NCBI GenBank assembly: GCA_003640385.1
Contig: RCAB01000010.1
Coordinates: 186,001-250,000 of the forward strand
Reading direction: 5' to 3'
Length of the DNA: 64,000 nucleotides
Source: Setaria digitata
Lineage: Eukaryota > Nematoda > Chromadorea > Rhabditida > Setariidae
Shown: piece by piece, positions 1 to 12,116 of the stretch
How positions within the stretch are numbered: position 1 is the first letter of the stretch
Layout: the number at the start of each line of letters is the position of its first letter
Translations under genes and position numbers: made by a program
The notes under the pieces: generated by a model
What the model was told of the DNA's origin: nothing
What the model saw: the letters and a program-made list of their open reading frames with translations, nothing else
Database searches by the model: none

Positions 1-1210
1 GTCGATATTTTCAGCCGCTGGATGAACAGCTCGAAAAACATCTTTTGCCAAATTTTTAGCGTAACCTTTCGGCACTAACCGGCTGATGGATGAACCCAAA
101 AGAGTATTTGTCGGTGGGATCATTTGTGGAAATAATTGGCTTATCTGAACAAAACTAACATCCCATAGTAATGACAATTGCAAAGAAGTTCCTTATTGTA
201 TAGTTGAATGTGGCCATAAAAAAACTCAGGCTAGCACACTTCAGATATTTAATTCAAAGTTTTTTCAAGTACATATTCGGTATTGAAGAAAGGAGATACA
301 GAAGTAAGGAGAGAACTTACGAGATAGTTGAAATTGCTGAGACCGGGGATGGTATTCACTCCTGGTATAGCTGGCACATCCTGTGGTCCAGGAAAAGCTG
401 GTACTGGTATTGGAGCTAAACCAGGAATCTGTCCACTAGCAATACCTTGCAAATCGATGCGGTTTTGGTTTGCTTCGGATATCATCGAGTTTATATCATC
501 ATTTCGAAAAGAACTAGATGTTACCGAAGGCTTATATCTTCGACCATAGAAATCAGATGATAATCCTAATTGGTTCAAAACACCGTCCGCTATTTCACTT
601 ATTTTTGCTAGCGCAATTTTGTCCTGGAAAAAATGACTTGTGAAAGTGTTGGGTGTCAATTCCCTTTCGAATTTATATTTCTCTGATTTTCAAATCTTAA
701 TATTATTCCTGTACTGTCAGATGGAAATATGTAAAAGTCTCTCTCACTTCGAAATTGGACGACTAAGTAGGGACACATTTTTATTAAGACAAAGTAAATG
801 GCACTTGAAAATTGTTTACACCTCTACATCACGGTTGATTGATAGGTATTCAATTAGATCAGCTAAAACTATGGAAAATGATGGGAAAGTTGTTGCTTAT
901 GGAAAGTTTTGCTAGATAATTGTTATCGAATTGCCAATAAATTTATTAAGCAAACCTGTTTAGTGAGTACAATGTTCTTGCCAAGTGAGTGTAAGGTGGA
1001 ATCGTTTTGTTTGGCTTCTTCGGTAAGTTTCGAAAATGGGAATATTGAGCCAGCAATATTAGCTAAAGAAGGCCGTGGTTGAGCATCGTCAACGGTCAGC
1101 TGTGAAAGGGTTAAAGGTAAGTTAATCCAGGACAATAAGCTGAAGAGCAGGATGAAGACAATATTGAGTGTGGAGGAACACTCTAAAGAGGAAGCAGTCA
1201 TTTGGCTCAT
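1..1210 (-). CDS. Secreted protein, 5' part only; probable lipocalin-cluster member
   Basis: Three exons are visible: 956-1210, 623-321 and 144-1, all joined in phase 0; the gene continues beyond the left edge. The start at 1210 gives an N-terminus with a long hydrophobic segment (NIVFILLFSLLSW), so a signal peptide is likely; ATG 1201 is an alternative start. Exon 2 is rich in Pro, Gly and Ile (PIPVPAFPGPQDVPAIPG), like the N-terminal halves of the two long lipocalin genes to the right. Exon 3 contains YAKNLAKDVFELFIQRL, which resembles PIPAKNMIADVLYKAL of the neighbour at 3283-6273. No lipocalin GxW motif is in view because the C-terminal half lies outside the window. Membership of the lipocalin family is therefore inference; that it is an expressed secreted-protein gene is well supported by open frames and splice sites. 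Confidence 0.6.
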
Positions 1211-3282
1211 CAACGTTTGCAATGTTTTGAATTAGGTCACTGGTACATATGATCAGCAATCTGTGTCCTTGTTCTAAAAGCGACACACACTATTACGCCC
1301 TCTAAAAGAGGGTTATTTTGGGGTCTACGTCCCTTTTTCCCCCCCTCTTAATGCCAACCCACTTTTATCAATCTAACAGTTCGTATTCTCATAAATCTGT
1401 GCTTTTTTTTCATCAACGTTTCTTCCTTTTTAAAAAATCCCATCCTTCATTGATTCCACTTGCTGTAGTCCAAAACTCTCAATTTTCGGATTCACCAAAT
1501 AAAATTATTCCTTTTATCATGTTTAACTTTCAATTTTTTCTCGAAATCGAAGAGCTTGACGTTCTATGAATAGAAGACTCTCAATCATTTCTAGCTTATC
1601 CTGATTCTAATAATTTGATAGATCGTGTAATTTTTGAAGAGCTGTTGCTGGGCACTTGCAAGGGTTGGAAAAAAAAAATGCTGTAAAAGTTCTGCGAAGT
1701 TGGACAGTGGCGATATCAACGAAATGGCAGACAGCTTGAATAAAGGGTAAATATTCGGATTTTAAACATAGAAGAAATAACTTCGTGAGTCATCAGTTGA
1801 AATATACAGCTTGACTGCACGAACTACATCTCCCTCCAAACTTTTTTCGGAACTGATACGTGATGTACATAATGCTCCGCCAAAAACAAAATCGCAGCTT
1901 CGAACTAATCACTTTTCAAATTATGGAGCTTCAGAAAACAAGTACAAAAACGCGTAAGCACTACGAGACGGCTTCTGTGCAAGAATTTCTCACATACTTT
2001 TCATAAATCATTTGCACTTATTTCCCTTTAATACTAAATCGCATCAACTGCTGAAGAAATTTGTTTCGATTTGATAGTTTCTCAAACTCTTAGACATGAA
2101 AACTCTATTCAGCAGTTGATAAAACCTGGTTGCACGAATTTTACAGATCATAATTCAGCTTTCATGCTAAATAGTTTGGAAAATTAGAACGCACTATTTT
2201 GAAAACTCAGGTTCACTGTCAAGAATTGTGTAACAGTTAGCAAAATGATGAGAAGCAATCTGTTTAAAAGTACTCTTTTACGGTCATTTACGAGAATTTA
2301 TTGACGCTGTAAGACCATTTCTTGATGCTAACAAACAGGATGCAAAATATTTAGATTAAATTTCGAATTTCTTTTTTTTATTTCGAAATAAATTTTTTTT
2401 TTCTAGCGATTTGTTATTTCATTAATAGTACCATTATTTACGTTCTTTAATCGGTAATGGATGCACAATAAGTACAATGTAAAATACGAAGTTATGTAGC
2501 AAGATTCAAAAATCGACAGTTTTGTGCAATTTTTATAAAATAAATGTTTTATAACGTCAAATAAGTTGAGGCTGTAAGCTAGAAGTTCCATTTCGTAGCA
2601 TTATGTACAGTGTTAATGCACACATTTTCGGCCTGATAAATCTGACAGTAACTTTCTGGAAGGAATTTTCGAGATTTCGGAAGAAAGACGATATTTTATG
2701 AAAAATAAGAGAACAATATTAATAATTTAATTTGAATGACAGTGCTGAATGGCAGGAATATGCAGGAAGAGAGCGTTTGAATAAGCCTGTATGCTGCTCA
2801 ATTACACGTTATTTTTCAGTATAGAGAGAAAAAAACCAGGTGTTTGGACAGGACCACAGATGACAGATAAGAAATACCCGGCAAAAAAATTTGAAAATGC
2901 TATTTTGTCACCGTAAGTAAAGACAGCAATACAAATAAAAACCTGGCGCAATTTCAGTGCAAAGGAAATGCTATCAATGCAATCTTTTCTGTTCAAAGAA
3001 AACAAAAGATTATTAGCGCAATCGATACAAATTTCAAATTTAGTGTGATTAACAAGAGATCGAGTATGGATTTCTTTCACATTATTTCAGTACGTAAATA
3101 TAAAACCAGTAGTATCTTGAAATTGGTGTTGAACTGAGTTAATTTTCACTGTCTTACAAATAAAATACTGAAAAAAAAATGGAGTTGCTTAGATATCGAT
3201 TCGATCGTAGCAACCTAGAAGACTCTTGAGAAGTTCTTGTCACGTTATATCATTTAATAAAAATAATAATTTGAAAGATGTA
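1211..3282. other. Spacer between two minus-strand genes, no gene seen
   Basis: About 2.1 kb separate the start of the partial gene on the left from the stop codon of the next lipocalin gene. It is AT-rich with several short open frames (for example 2802-3080 minus) that have no family resemblance or convincing splice context. It presumably holds the promoter of the left gene and the 3' flank of the next. Confidence 0.5.
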
Positions 3283-6273
3283 TTATCCATGAATATTGAA
3301 CAGGCTCGGCGGAAATGTGCACACCGAATTATCTACGGTTGCAACAATGTTCAGCAAACGAGAGAATCCATTGATTAACCCTTTCTGTTCAAGAATCTGA
3401 TTCACAGTTGTTTCATAGCGCTATAATGACAGAAAAATTATTGAAATAGCAAAATCCATTGAACCAATGAATGCTTTAATATAAATAAATAAAAGGCTGA
3501 CAACATCTGGCAGTTTGACCATCTTTAGATACTGAAAATCTGTAGCTTACAATTTTGATGCAATTATTTCAGTTATGATTCTCAAACTAGCATGGACTCT
3601 TTTTCAATGTTTCCTTCGAAATACAAGCGATATAAAATCATAAAAAATGTAAAAGTGATTTTAATTTGAAGTTCTGTAAATGGACAGATTCTGATTCTTT
3701 GGAACAGCTGCTAAATACACTAAAGCTTTTTTAATCTTCATGAAATGTTATGTAAAGTTATCTTTCTAAACATACTGGATTGTCCAACATCTAAAGTATG
3801 AAATATCGGTGACCTGTTTATAAATGACAGGATCACGTGCGAACACATATAGTGGATAATTGCAGTTTGTTGAAAGTATTGTGAAGCTATACTGTTCGGC
3901 TTCATTTAACGGACCGGCGTGAATTATATGAACTAAAATTTCTAGATAATAGAAAAAAATTAAGTCACTTAAATACATCAGAACCGCAAGAAAAATTTCA
4001 AAAAGGTCATTTATAATGATTTAATGGAGAAAAAACTGCTCTGATGAACTCTTTTTAGATGAAAATACTTATCATTGACATCATCTTGATAACTGGTTGT
4101 ACGATAAATGAGTTCTCCGACTTGCTTAACAATAGCATATCCGGAACTGATACGTGGCTTCACATAAGGTGTGCCTTCTGTTGTGTATTCGAATACTTCA
4201 AATATTGTCCCAACTCCACCATCATTTACATCTGCTAACTTTTTATAAGCAACCATGCTGCACGGCCCTGTTGCTAGTGGCGGGCTATACATAACCTAAA
4301 GTATCAAAACGCTTTCACAGTTCGATTTTTAAAATCTTTGAATTCGGAAAACTTGTCAAATTTTCAAAGCAAATATAACTTGAGAGTTAACTAACCTGAT
4401 ACCACTGACCCATGAATGCATCAACATCAAATTCTTCGACGGGGACTGGTTTTGGATTACACAGTGGTGACGATGGTTGAGTTATTAGGTCTTGAATCAT
4501 TTCCAGATTTTCACCAATAACAGCTTGTTGTGCAGGAGTAAGCGTTAGTGATGTCAACTGAGTACCAGAAATTCCATCACTTTCATTTTTCTGCAAAAGC
4601 ATTCATGGATGAAGCAAGTTATGAATATATAACTCTATGAGAAAAAACAATTCTAATTTGATGAGTTTAGGAAATAAATACTTCCTTAAAAATGTATAAA
4701 AATATAATTTGAAGTTTGAAATTACCTGAAATTTTAGATTTCATTTTGTGGAAGTTGACTGCAAAACTTGATACTAACAATTATGACGCAGAGGATGGCT
4801 TTTTGAAGATATGTCATTAAATTTTAAGAGTTACGATAATTTGTCAAGAATTTTAAGTGGTCAATAATCAATCACCTGAATAGATCCACTAGTGAGTGCT
4901 TTGTAGAGAACATCGGCAATCATGTTTTTAGCTGGAATTGGGCTGTTCTCACCTCCAATCAAATTACCCACCACTTTCGTTAAACCGCGAGTATCAGGTT
5001 CAAATTTACCTTTTTTGCTGTTTAGACCGATTAAATTGATTATTGTACCAATTAAGCCACCCGATGATGAAGAATCGTCCGTCAATGCACCGTACTTCAA
5101 TAAAATGGTTTGTAAATTAAAGATTTTCGCTCATAAAAATAAATCCCATCAATTTTTGGCACTTTGAAACTCAATTAGAAGACTGGTATAAAAAGGTTTT
5201 AAAAAACTAGAACAAATGACCATTTTCTGCACAAACTTCATTTTCGGTATCTTCATCATCAGTTCCTTTCGTTGAGAGTGGAGAGCGACGGATTTCATTC
5301 GCAATTGGTCCGAAACCACCGTCAGGTACTTCAGGATGTGATTCAATCTTTGGTATCGGTGGCATCTGAAGCAGTTATGATTTAGTTATCTGATTTGAAA
5401 TCCAATAACTTGGATGTAGCACAAAGAAAAAAAAATTGTTGATACTGGCACATCCGAAATTTGATACGATACCTGTTCTGTAGCTATCTGTCGTAAATGG
5501 GGACGTATTAATTCAACTGGTGGTCTGGCTAAATCAGGATAAACATTGGGAATACCACGGATGGATGAATGTGTATTATCACCTGATCCTTCAATTTCTT
5601 CATCCGTAATCCCTTTCGATTCTGTTCCTTGTGACTGGAACATATCTTTTGGAACAAATATCATCATCTATTTATGTAAAGCAAGATTTACTGAAAGAAA
5701 AAACAGAAAATTTAAAGGAATTAAATTTTGCGAAAGCCAGCATATGAAACTATTAAAGTATGTATGTTGGATTTAATGCAAAGCAAAATTCTGAAAAATA
5801 TAAATTGTCCCAGAACAGATTGTACAAATTGAATTTCCACATACTGGATGTCTCCGAACACTCGAAAATGATGCTATAGGACTACCACTGTTAGCAACCG
5901 AGAAGCCTTGGTTGAAACCAGGTGGAAGTTGTTGAGAGAATCCTGATGGTGCACTAAGAAACTGCTCCAAAGAACGTTCCACTTCATTCAATGCAGCATT
6001 ATTATTTTCTGGAGTGATACGCGCAGGACGACCAATTTCATAACTTTTTGGTGGAAAGAAGCCACCAGGTCTTGGACCAATAACACTTTCTACAAGGCCA
6101 CGTGCATGGTCTTCTAATTCGAAATATTTCTTGTATTCAGGTGGTACAGTTGGTTTTGCAGCATAACGCTGAGCTTGCGGCAGCGCAAATACATCAAGCT
6201 GAGCGGCAGTAAGTGGCATCACTCGGATCGTCAAAACTAGCAAGAAATGTGTCACACCCATGTTTGTTTCCAT
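3283..6273 (-). CDS. Secreted lipocalin with long Gly/Pro-rich N-terminal region (560 aa)
   Basis: Eight exons fit: 6273-5845, 5667-5473, 5365-5237, 5094-4876, 4590-4396, 4295-4037, 3932-3814 and 3420-3283. The first residues (METNMGVTHFLLVLTIRVM) look like a signal peptide. Residues to about 370 are low-complexity to moderately conserved extracellular sequence. The lipocalin domain begins with FMGQWYQ near residue 385, the GxW motif of strand A; an intron falls exactly after YQ. The C-terminal part ends with LINGFSRLLNIVATV and a Cys. Lipocalins carry small hydrophobic ligands, and a secreted role is implied. The exon 6 donor at 4037 is the weakest boundary: it is the only phase-1 GT I found that keeps the downstream frame. 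The exon 1/2 junction is also tentative because the frame stays open past the chosen donor. Family assignment is confident; ligand and physiological role cannot be read from sequence. Confidence 0.8.
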
Positions 6274-7140
6274 GTATTTGTGTGATGCTTTTTCTACATC
6301 AACTGCAAAAATCTGTTACCTGTCCCATCAACCTAAACAGCTTTTTCAATTCTGTAAATCAAAACAAGTGTCATTTGTCATAATTCAAAGTAAAACACAA
6401 GTGGGTTGTACATCTTCAAATAAATGGTTGAAATTTTCAAAAACATTTAACTTAAAAAAGTGGTTATCAAATCCCAAATTATCAATCCCAAATCGGTTAA
6501 TTATGTGGGAGTACATTAAAGAAACCAGTGTGATGCCAGCAACTTAAGTTCTCCTTGAGATTTTGATATGCGGCTGTGCCTATAATTACTTTCAAGAAAA
6601 TAATGCACTGACTGAAAAATAATCTAATGAAGAAGGTACTCGCAATAAAAAACAATAATTTAGGATATCACTGAGAACTAAATCTTCACGAATTTTTTCG
6701 AAATTTTCCCATCCGAAAGAGGCAAACAGAGGAGGCAGGAAATAAAATCGATGAACCAAAGGAAGTGCCGGAAAGAGGAAGATCCAGCAGGTGACCCTTA
6801 TCGGAAAATAAATGGAAAGAAGGAAGCGCCGGACGGTAGCTGCAATTGTCACATATTTGTGCATCCTTCAAACTAGCGCATCAGGCCATTGCCCTTCCGT
6901 GACACGTTTATCGAACACGGATAATACATTGCCATCATAAGTTCAGTCGTAATCCACACGAACAGAGATACAGAGACAGACAACCGGACGGACGAATGGA
7001 CACACCCACACACATGAAGACCAAACAGAACAGCCAGGAGATATGAAGTGTGTCAGAGGTGAGCGGAGCAGAATGGTGGTGGTGGCCCGTGGTGATAGCT
7101 GCGATGCTCAGGTGTGGGTGTGTCGGTGGTATCAACGAGG
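6274..7140. other. Spacer between two lipocalin genes
   Basis: Nearly 0.9 kb between the 3' end of the 285-aa lipocalin gene and the start of the 560-aa gene, both on the minus strand. Short open frames exist on both strands but overlap one another and show no family motif. It should contain the polyadenylation site of the first gene and the promoter of the second. Confidence 0.5.
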
Positions 7141-9041
7141 TCAGTGCCCTTGCACTAGTTTCTGTAGTGCCAGTTGCGGATTCTGAAGCATTTCTGTTAT
7201 TGGACTGCGGCCATCCACAGCAGAGGAAGAACCGAATGATTCCGATTTACTCGCTTCTTCCGACCGGGAGTTTTTCGCTGCTTGCTGATTTTTCAGTACC
7301 CTGTAAAGAAACAACCTTCTAATCAAACTGAGATGATAAATGGGGTAGTGATACTCATTTTTAAAAATCTTTCACAGCTAGAACTCTCGATAAGTTGTTT
7401 GGTCTGTACACATGGATGAAACTTCTTTAAAATGCAAAAATATGATTTGAAAAAACAAAGTTTCTGCAATAGACTCTGTTGATAATATAGTTTAGCATTT
7501 CAGATTAAACCGATGGTATGAAGATTCATAATGTCTTCTTTAACTGGAGTAAACTAAATACTGCGACAAACATGCTAATGTATTACCGAAATTAAAGTGC
7601 CAACCGAATCATTTCCGTACATTTTGAAAAATATCGACTTCAGCATTTAAGATGGCACTTTATCTGTGCTGCTCTATTTTCATGAATCCGTATAGGGGTC
7701 AGCGGAATATTGGTAACGTGAAAAAATTATGATAAAAAGAGAGGAATATAACTCATTTTCAACTCATTCATTTTTTTCCGTTCCATGAAGATCCGTATAC
7801 CAAAAAAAAAAAAAATCCCAACAACCCATAAACTACACAATATTACTGATTTAGAAAGCAGAACAAGCCGTTGGGTTATTGAAGATTGATTGCTGTTAGT
7901 CATTTCATGAATTAATGTGCACGAAAAACTTCAAAGCATGAGAAATTTTAAACTTTACTTGCATTTTACTAACTCACCGGGAGAAATTTGCTAGAACAAT
8001 AAAATTTGCAGCAAACTTCGTGCACCAGATTTTCCGTAGTTAAAAGTAGAACAATAATTGAAGGTATCTAATTTTTTTGATTGATAAATTCTATTAATAA
8101 AGAAACATACCGCCGCGCAAACACTTCCTTTTCAGATGGCCATTCGCAGTCAGCACCCTGGTAAATTGGTCTTGGAGAATTCCAAAAAACTTTCCCACCA
8201 AATCCAGCTTGCTCAAGAAATTTCACTACTTCTTCATTATATTTCTGGAAATATAACTGTAAAGTATGTTTCAGTAGATTCGGAAATTCAATTTATTTAG
8301 GTTGAGAAAATAAAAACATGTAAATAATTGAATACTTGATAAAACGTCATAGGATGGCGAGCATAAACACTTAGGGAAAGCCTGTTTGTATCGGTTACAA
8401 CCATGTATTGATACAATTTCTCTTTTTCCTTCCCTTCTGTTGTATTCGTATAATTTGGACCAACGTTGATTATATTAACTAAAATTTTCAACAAACCTTC
8501 ACTGTCAATACTTCAAAAAAAGAAATATCTCCTATTTTAAATAAATCCCATTTTGAGATTACGCCCACAGCTGAGGCTTCTTTTTTTAAAATTAAATAAC
8601 GTTACTCACACTGCCGAGGATAAAAATATTCTTCAGTATACATCCAGTATTGTCCAGGACCCACTTTGTTCAAATCTCTTTTGTACGTTTCAAACGGGCC
8701 ATTTTTCGCTATCACTCGGAAAGCTTCCTCAATTGAAAAACCGTCCTCACCCATTACCGAATTAGGACTAACTGCAAATTTATACAAATATAAGTGCAAA
8801 ACTTGATCTCACACTTCAATATCAGTAATTATCGGAAAACTTGCTCGAGACACAGAGAATAATTACACTGTTCATTAAAAGAATAGAACTGACAGTATCT
8901 TCGTTTGCTTTTGTTTATCAAACAAAATATTATCAACAAATTATCGGAAGAACTTACAATATGCTACTGGACAAAACATGTCCGTCCTATGAACATCGAA
9001 ACTTATTGCCGCTTTGTACACCTGCAATATGCATTAATATA

Positions 9042-9075
<34 letters not shown>

Positions 9076-10034
9076 NTTAATATATATACATATTAAAGCT
9101 AAACATCAAGAAGAGTTTAGTTTTTCTTGTGCATGAAAATTTAAGAACACTTAGTTGTTTTCAAAACGACGTAATAATGCACTGTTATAACAGCATTCAT
9201 GAATGTTTCTGCTCTCTCATCATTTCACGTCCTGTTACAAAATTATGATACAATGTCGTTCATTTTAAAAAGTACACCACTTCTTATGACATTTTATGAG
9301 ACAATTTTGCATTCGAAAGCTTTCTCAGTGTAAATAAAGCGTGCAAGAGTGCAAGGATTATCCAGCAGGGATTAATATTTTAATGGTAGGATTGGAATAA
9401 TAACCTGGTACCATCGGCCCATAATTTGTGAAGATGGCACATCAATTGTTTTAACATTATTTTGCATCATATTACTTATACCACCAATAATACCGGCTAA
9501 GGTGTTGATATCTATCTAAAACTGATTAATACATTTATGCACTTTTTCTGAGAGATTATTGTACTCCTGTTGTTTTTTAGTCCAAACAAGGTCTTCATTG
9601 ATAACATTTGTAGAGTAAACGCAGTATTTTACGTAAAACCAAACTGAAAAAAAAAAAAAATTAAACTGCAGCATTTAGGAGAAAGTGATGGTGATCCCAA
9701 AACATTATCACTGAAAAGTACGAAAAACTCAATTGCTTCTGTAAAGTAATATACATTGATTTTATCAGTTATTACAAAAGATCTGCTGCATATGTTCTAA
9801 AGATTTTTTAATGGAATGAATTGCAAATCAAAGATATTCAACATGGATAAATATTAAAATCACCATTTCAACAAAAATAGGTGGACAAAGAATTATTAAT
9901 TACAAAAAATTAAAATTATAAAGAACTTGAAAAACTGCAAAGCGTCTTACCGGATTTTCACCAATAGTTTCCACATAGCTTATAACAAGGACAGATAATA
10001 GAAATAGTGATATCATTGTATCACATGAAGTCAT
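7141..10034 (-). CDS. Short secreted lipocalin with Ser/Glu-rich tail (285 aa)
   Basis: Seven exons join in frame: 10034-9951, 9515-9405, 9021-8958, 8771-8610, 8478-8336, 8244-8111 and 7300-7141. The N-terminus (MISLFLLSVLVISYV within residues 7-21) is a signal peptide. The GxW motif MGRWYQ ends exon 2 at about residue 65, so unlike its neighbours this protein has almost no N-terminal extension. Strands with YWMYTEEYFY and LYQYMVVTDTNRL fit a lipocalin barrel, and a Cys lies in GADCEW near the end of the domain. After the domain comes a tail of about 53 residues rich in Ser, Glu, Lys and Gln (SRSEEASKSESFGSSSA), encoded by a separate last exon. Three intron positions match the paralogues. The role is presumably extracellular binding of a hydrophobic ligand; the ligand is unknown. 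Confidence 0.85.
9037..9090. repeat. AT dinucleotide microsatellite with an N
   Basis: A run of about 40 bases of (AT)n interrupted by a single N at 9076 and followed by more TA-rich sequence. It lies in intron 2 of the short lipocalin gene, just upstream of exon 3. The N probably marks an unresolved repeat length or a contig join. Confidence 0.9.
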
Positions 10035-12116
10035 TTGTGGATTGCGTACAGTGAATTGAGCAATAATATTATTTGGTGTGGGCTCAGTGGGGTAAGGTTA
10101 TTGACCCGCGTTTTAAACTTTATTTCATTCATCTGTTCACTGATTTTATTAGACCTTGAAATTTGTAGTTTTAAATCTAGGTTAATAATCCTTTCGCCAT
10201 TCTTTTTTTAAAGAATTAATTTTTTTTTTTTTCATTTCTTTTTTAATGATAGAATAGTTTTCTTTGAACAGAACAGAATGCATACCAAATCCCGTTGTTT
10301 TAACATTACATTCTTCATATTTCCAACTTTTTTCCATGCATTCAAGCGGATGGCCTTGTTTTGAAGTTATTTCTCACCTGTTTTCTGTTTGCACAAAAGA
10401 TATCATTTCATGCATAACTTTACTTGTGCATATTTTTCGACTTATATGATGGAATCAAAAATTTATTATCTGGAAGTAATAGATAATGTATTATTTAGAA
10501 TGGTTTGATAAATACAGAAATCACAGCTTGTTCATATGGAAACACGAGAGAGCGGAACTTGTCTCTTTATTGTTTGTGAATTTTTCCACTTTCTCAGCAC
10601 TTTTTATCAGGAATAATTTATTTGTATATTGAAGTTCACAGCATCACAGCAGACATCTTGACATTTCACCTGTATCACCTACAATTTAAACAGTTTAATA
10701 GCTACTGGCGTTGACACCACTGCTTCTAAACATAAAAAATTAAATCCGGAAAGGGTATATTCTGTTATTTTAAGTCTCTACACTATTACGACTTTCTGAT
10801 TGTTTAGAACTTTCTTAGCAGATTAATTTGAGCAGATCATATTCCCTTTTACTCTTTTTTCCTTAAACTCACTATGCTTTTCATTGCAGTATTATTTGAA
10901 AGGGTAACTCTCTAGTCTTTATTTTATATTCGCTGTTAGGCATTTTTAAGGCACAGGTAATTGCAATAGTTTTTCATTCAACTTCGGTCACTTAGAATGC
11001 TTTTGCCGCTTTTTTTTTCAGAAATCCAAATACTGCTGTGATCCGGTATTTTTTTTTAGCACCTTGCAACAATGGTTGTGGCTAATAATCGGAAAAGTTT
11101 CGTGTAAGACAAAAAAAGCAACATGGTCAGCACTTTCAACCCAAATCATACATAGTTAAAAACGAATTGGATGTAATTCGATGGAACGAAAAAAAAATGA
11201 AAATATATGACATCAGTGATCCAATTGATTGTAAACAGAATGTTTCAAGGATAACAAAAGCAATTACAGCTTGACAATCAATTATGCTGCAGATGATTTT
11301 AAATAAAAATCTTAGTCAATAACTGAAAATATCATTTCAGCAAACTCTCAGCTAAACAAGCAGTACCCAAAGAGTAATTAGTTTCAGCATGCGGAAAAAA
11401 ATAAGACAAAGAGACATGTAATTGACTTCAACCAAAAGCTGGGTATTTACCAGATATCTGGACAGCTTATCAACTGAGCACTATTTCAGAAGACATAGTT
11501 TAGCCATACCTAAGTAACCTATCGAGACACATCAAAATTCGATTTAAAAATCCAATTTAGTTCTCTCGACATCACAATTGATCACGCTATTTATTTCAAG
11601 CAACGAGACTTGCAAAATTCTGGTCTGCTAATTAGCTTTCATTTCTTTTTAAAATCTTTTTGATTCGAACAGCAATATCAATTTATACCGTTTTTACCAA
11701 AACAAATCCCGATTAAAATTTCAACTTAGTCTCTCAGTGAACATCAAGACGAATTACTTAGAAATAAAGTAATTGACAAATTAAATGTAACTGTTTGAAG
11801 AGTTTACTTGTAATCAAATTTGATTTTGTTAATAACATTAAAATTTCGTTGCAGGTAAAATACGGCAAAATAAAAGGTAGATTTATTGGAGAAAACTAAA
11901 ACAATTAGCTTGGTTAACAATAGTTAGATCAGCTTTGCTGCTGGCTAAGTTAATACTTAAATCAGATGGAAGCGTGCCACTATTTTTTAGTTTTTTTTTT
12001 TTTAGGTACAATTTCCCATGCTACTTTCAGAGCAGTAGCTCATGACATATATCTGTAAATAAATCAAATAAAGCCAATAAAAAAAAAAAAAAACTCGTTA
12101 GAATAAGCAATGAAGT
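10035..12116. other. Spacer between two lipocalin genes, no gene seen
   Basis: About 2.1 kb of AT-rich sequence between the stop of the 574-aa lipocalin and the start of the 285-aa lipocalin. I found no exon with lipocalin motifs or convincing splice borders here. Confidence 0.5.

Noticed and set aside
7050..7322. Plus-strand open frame of 90 codons
   Set aside because: It overlaps the last exon of the short lipocalin gene on the opposite strand, which has frame, splice sites and homology of neighbouring exons in its favour.
8841..9096. Plus-strand frame ending in an Ile/Tyr repeat
   Set aside because: It translates the AT microsatellite and lies antisense to a lipocalin exon.
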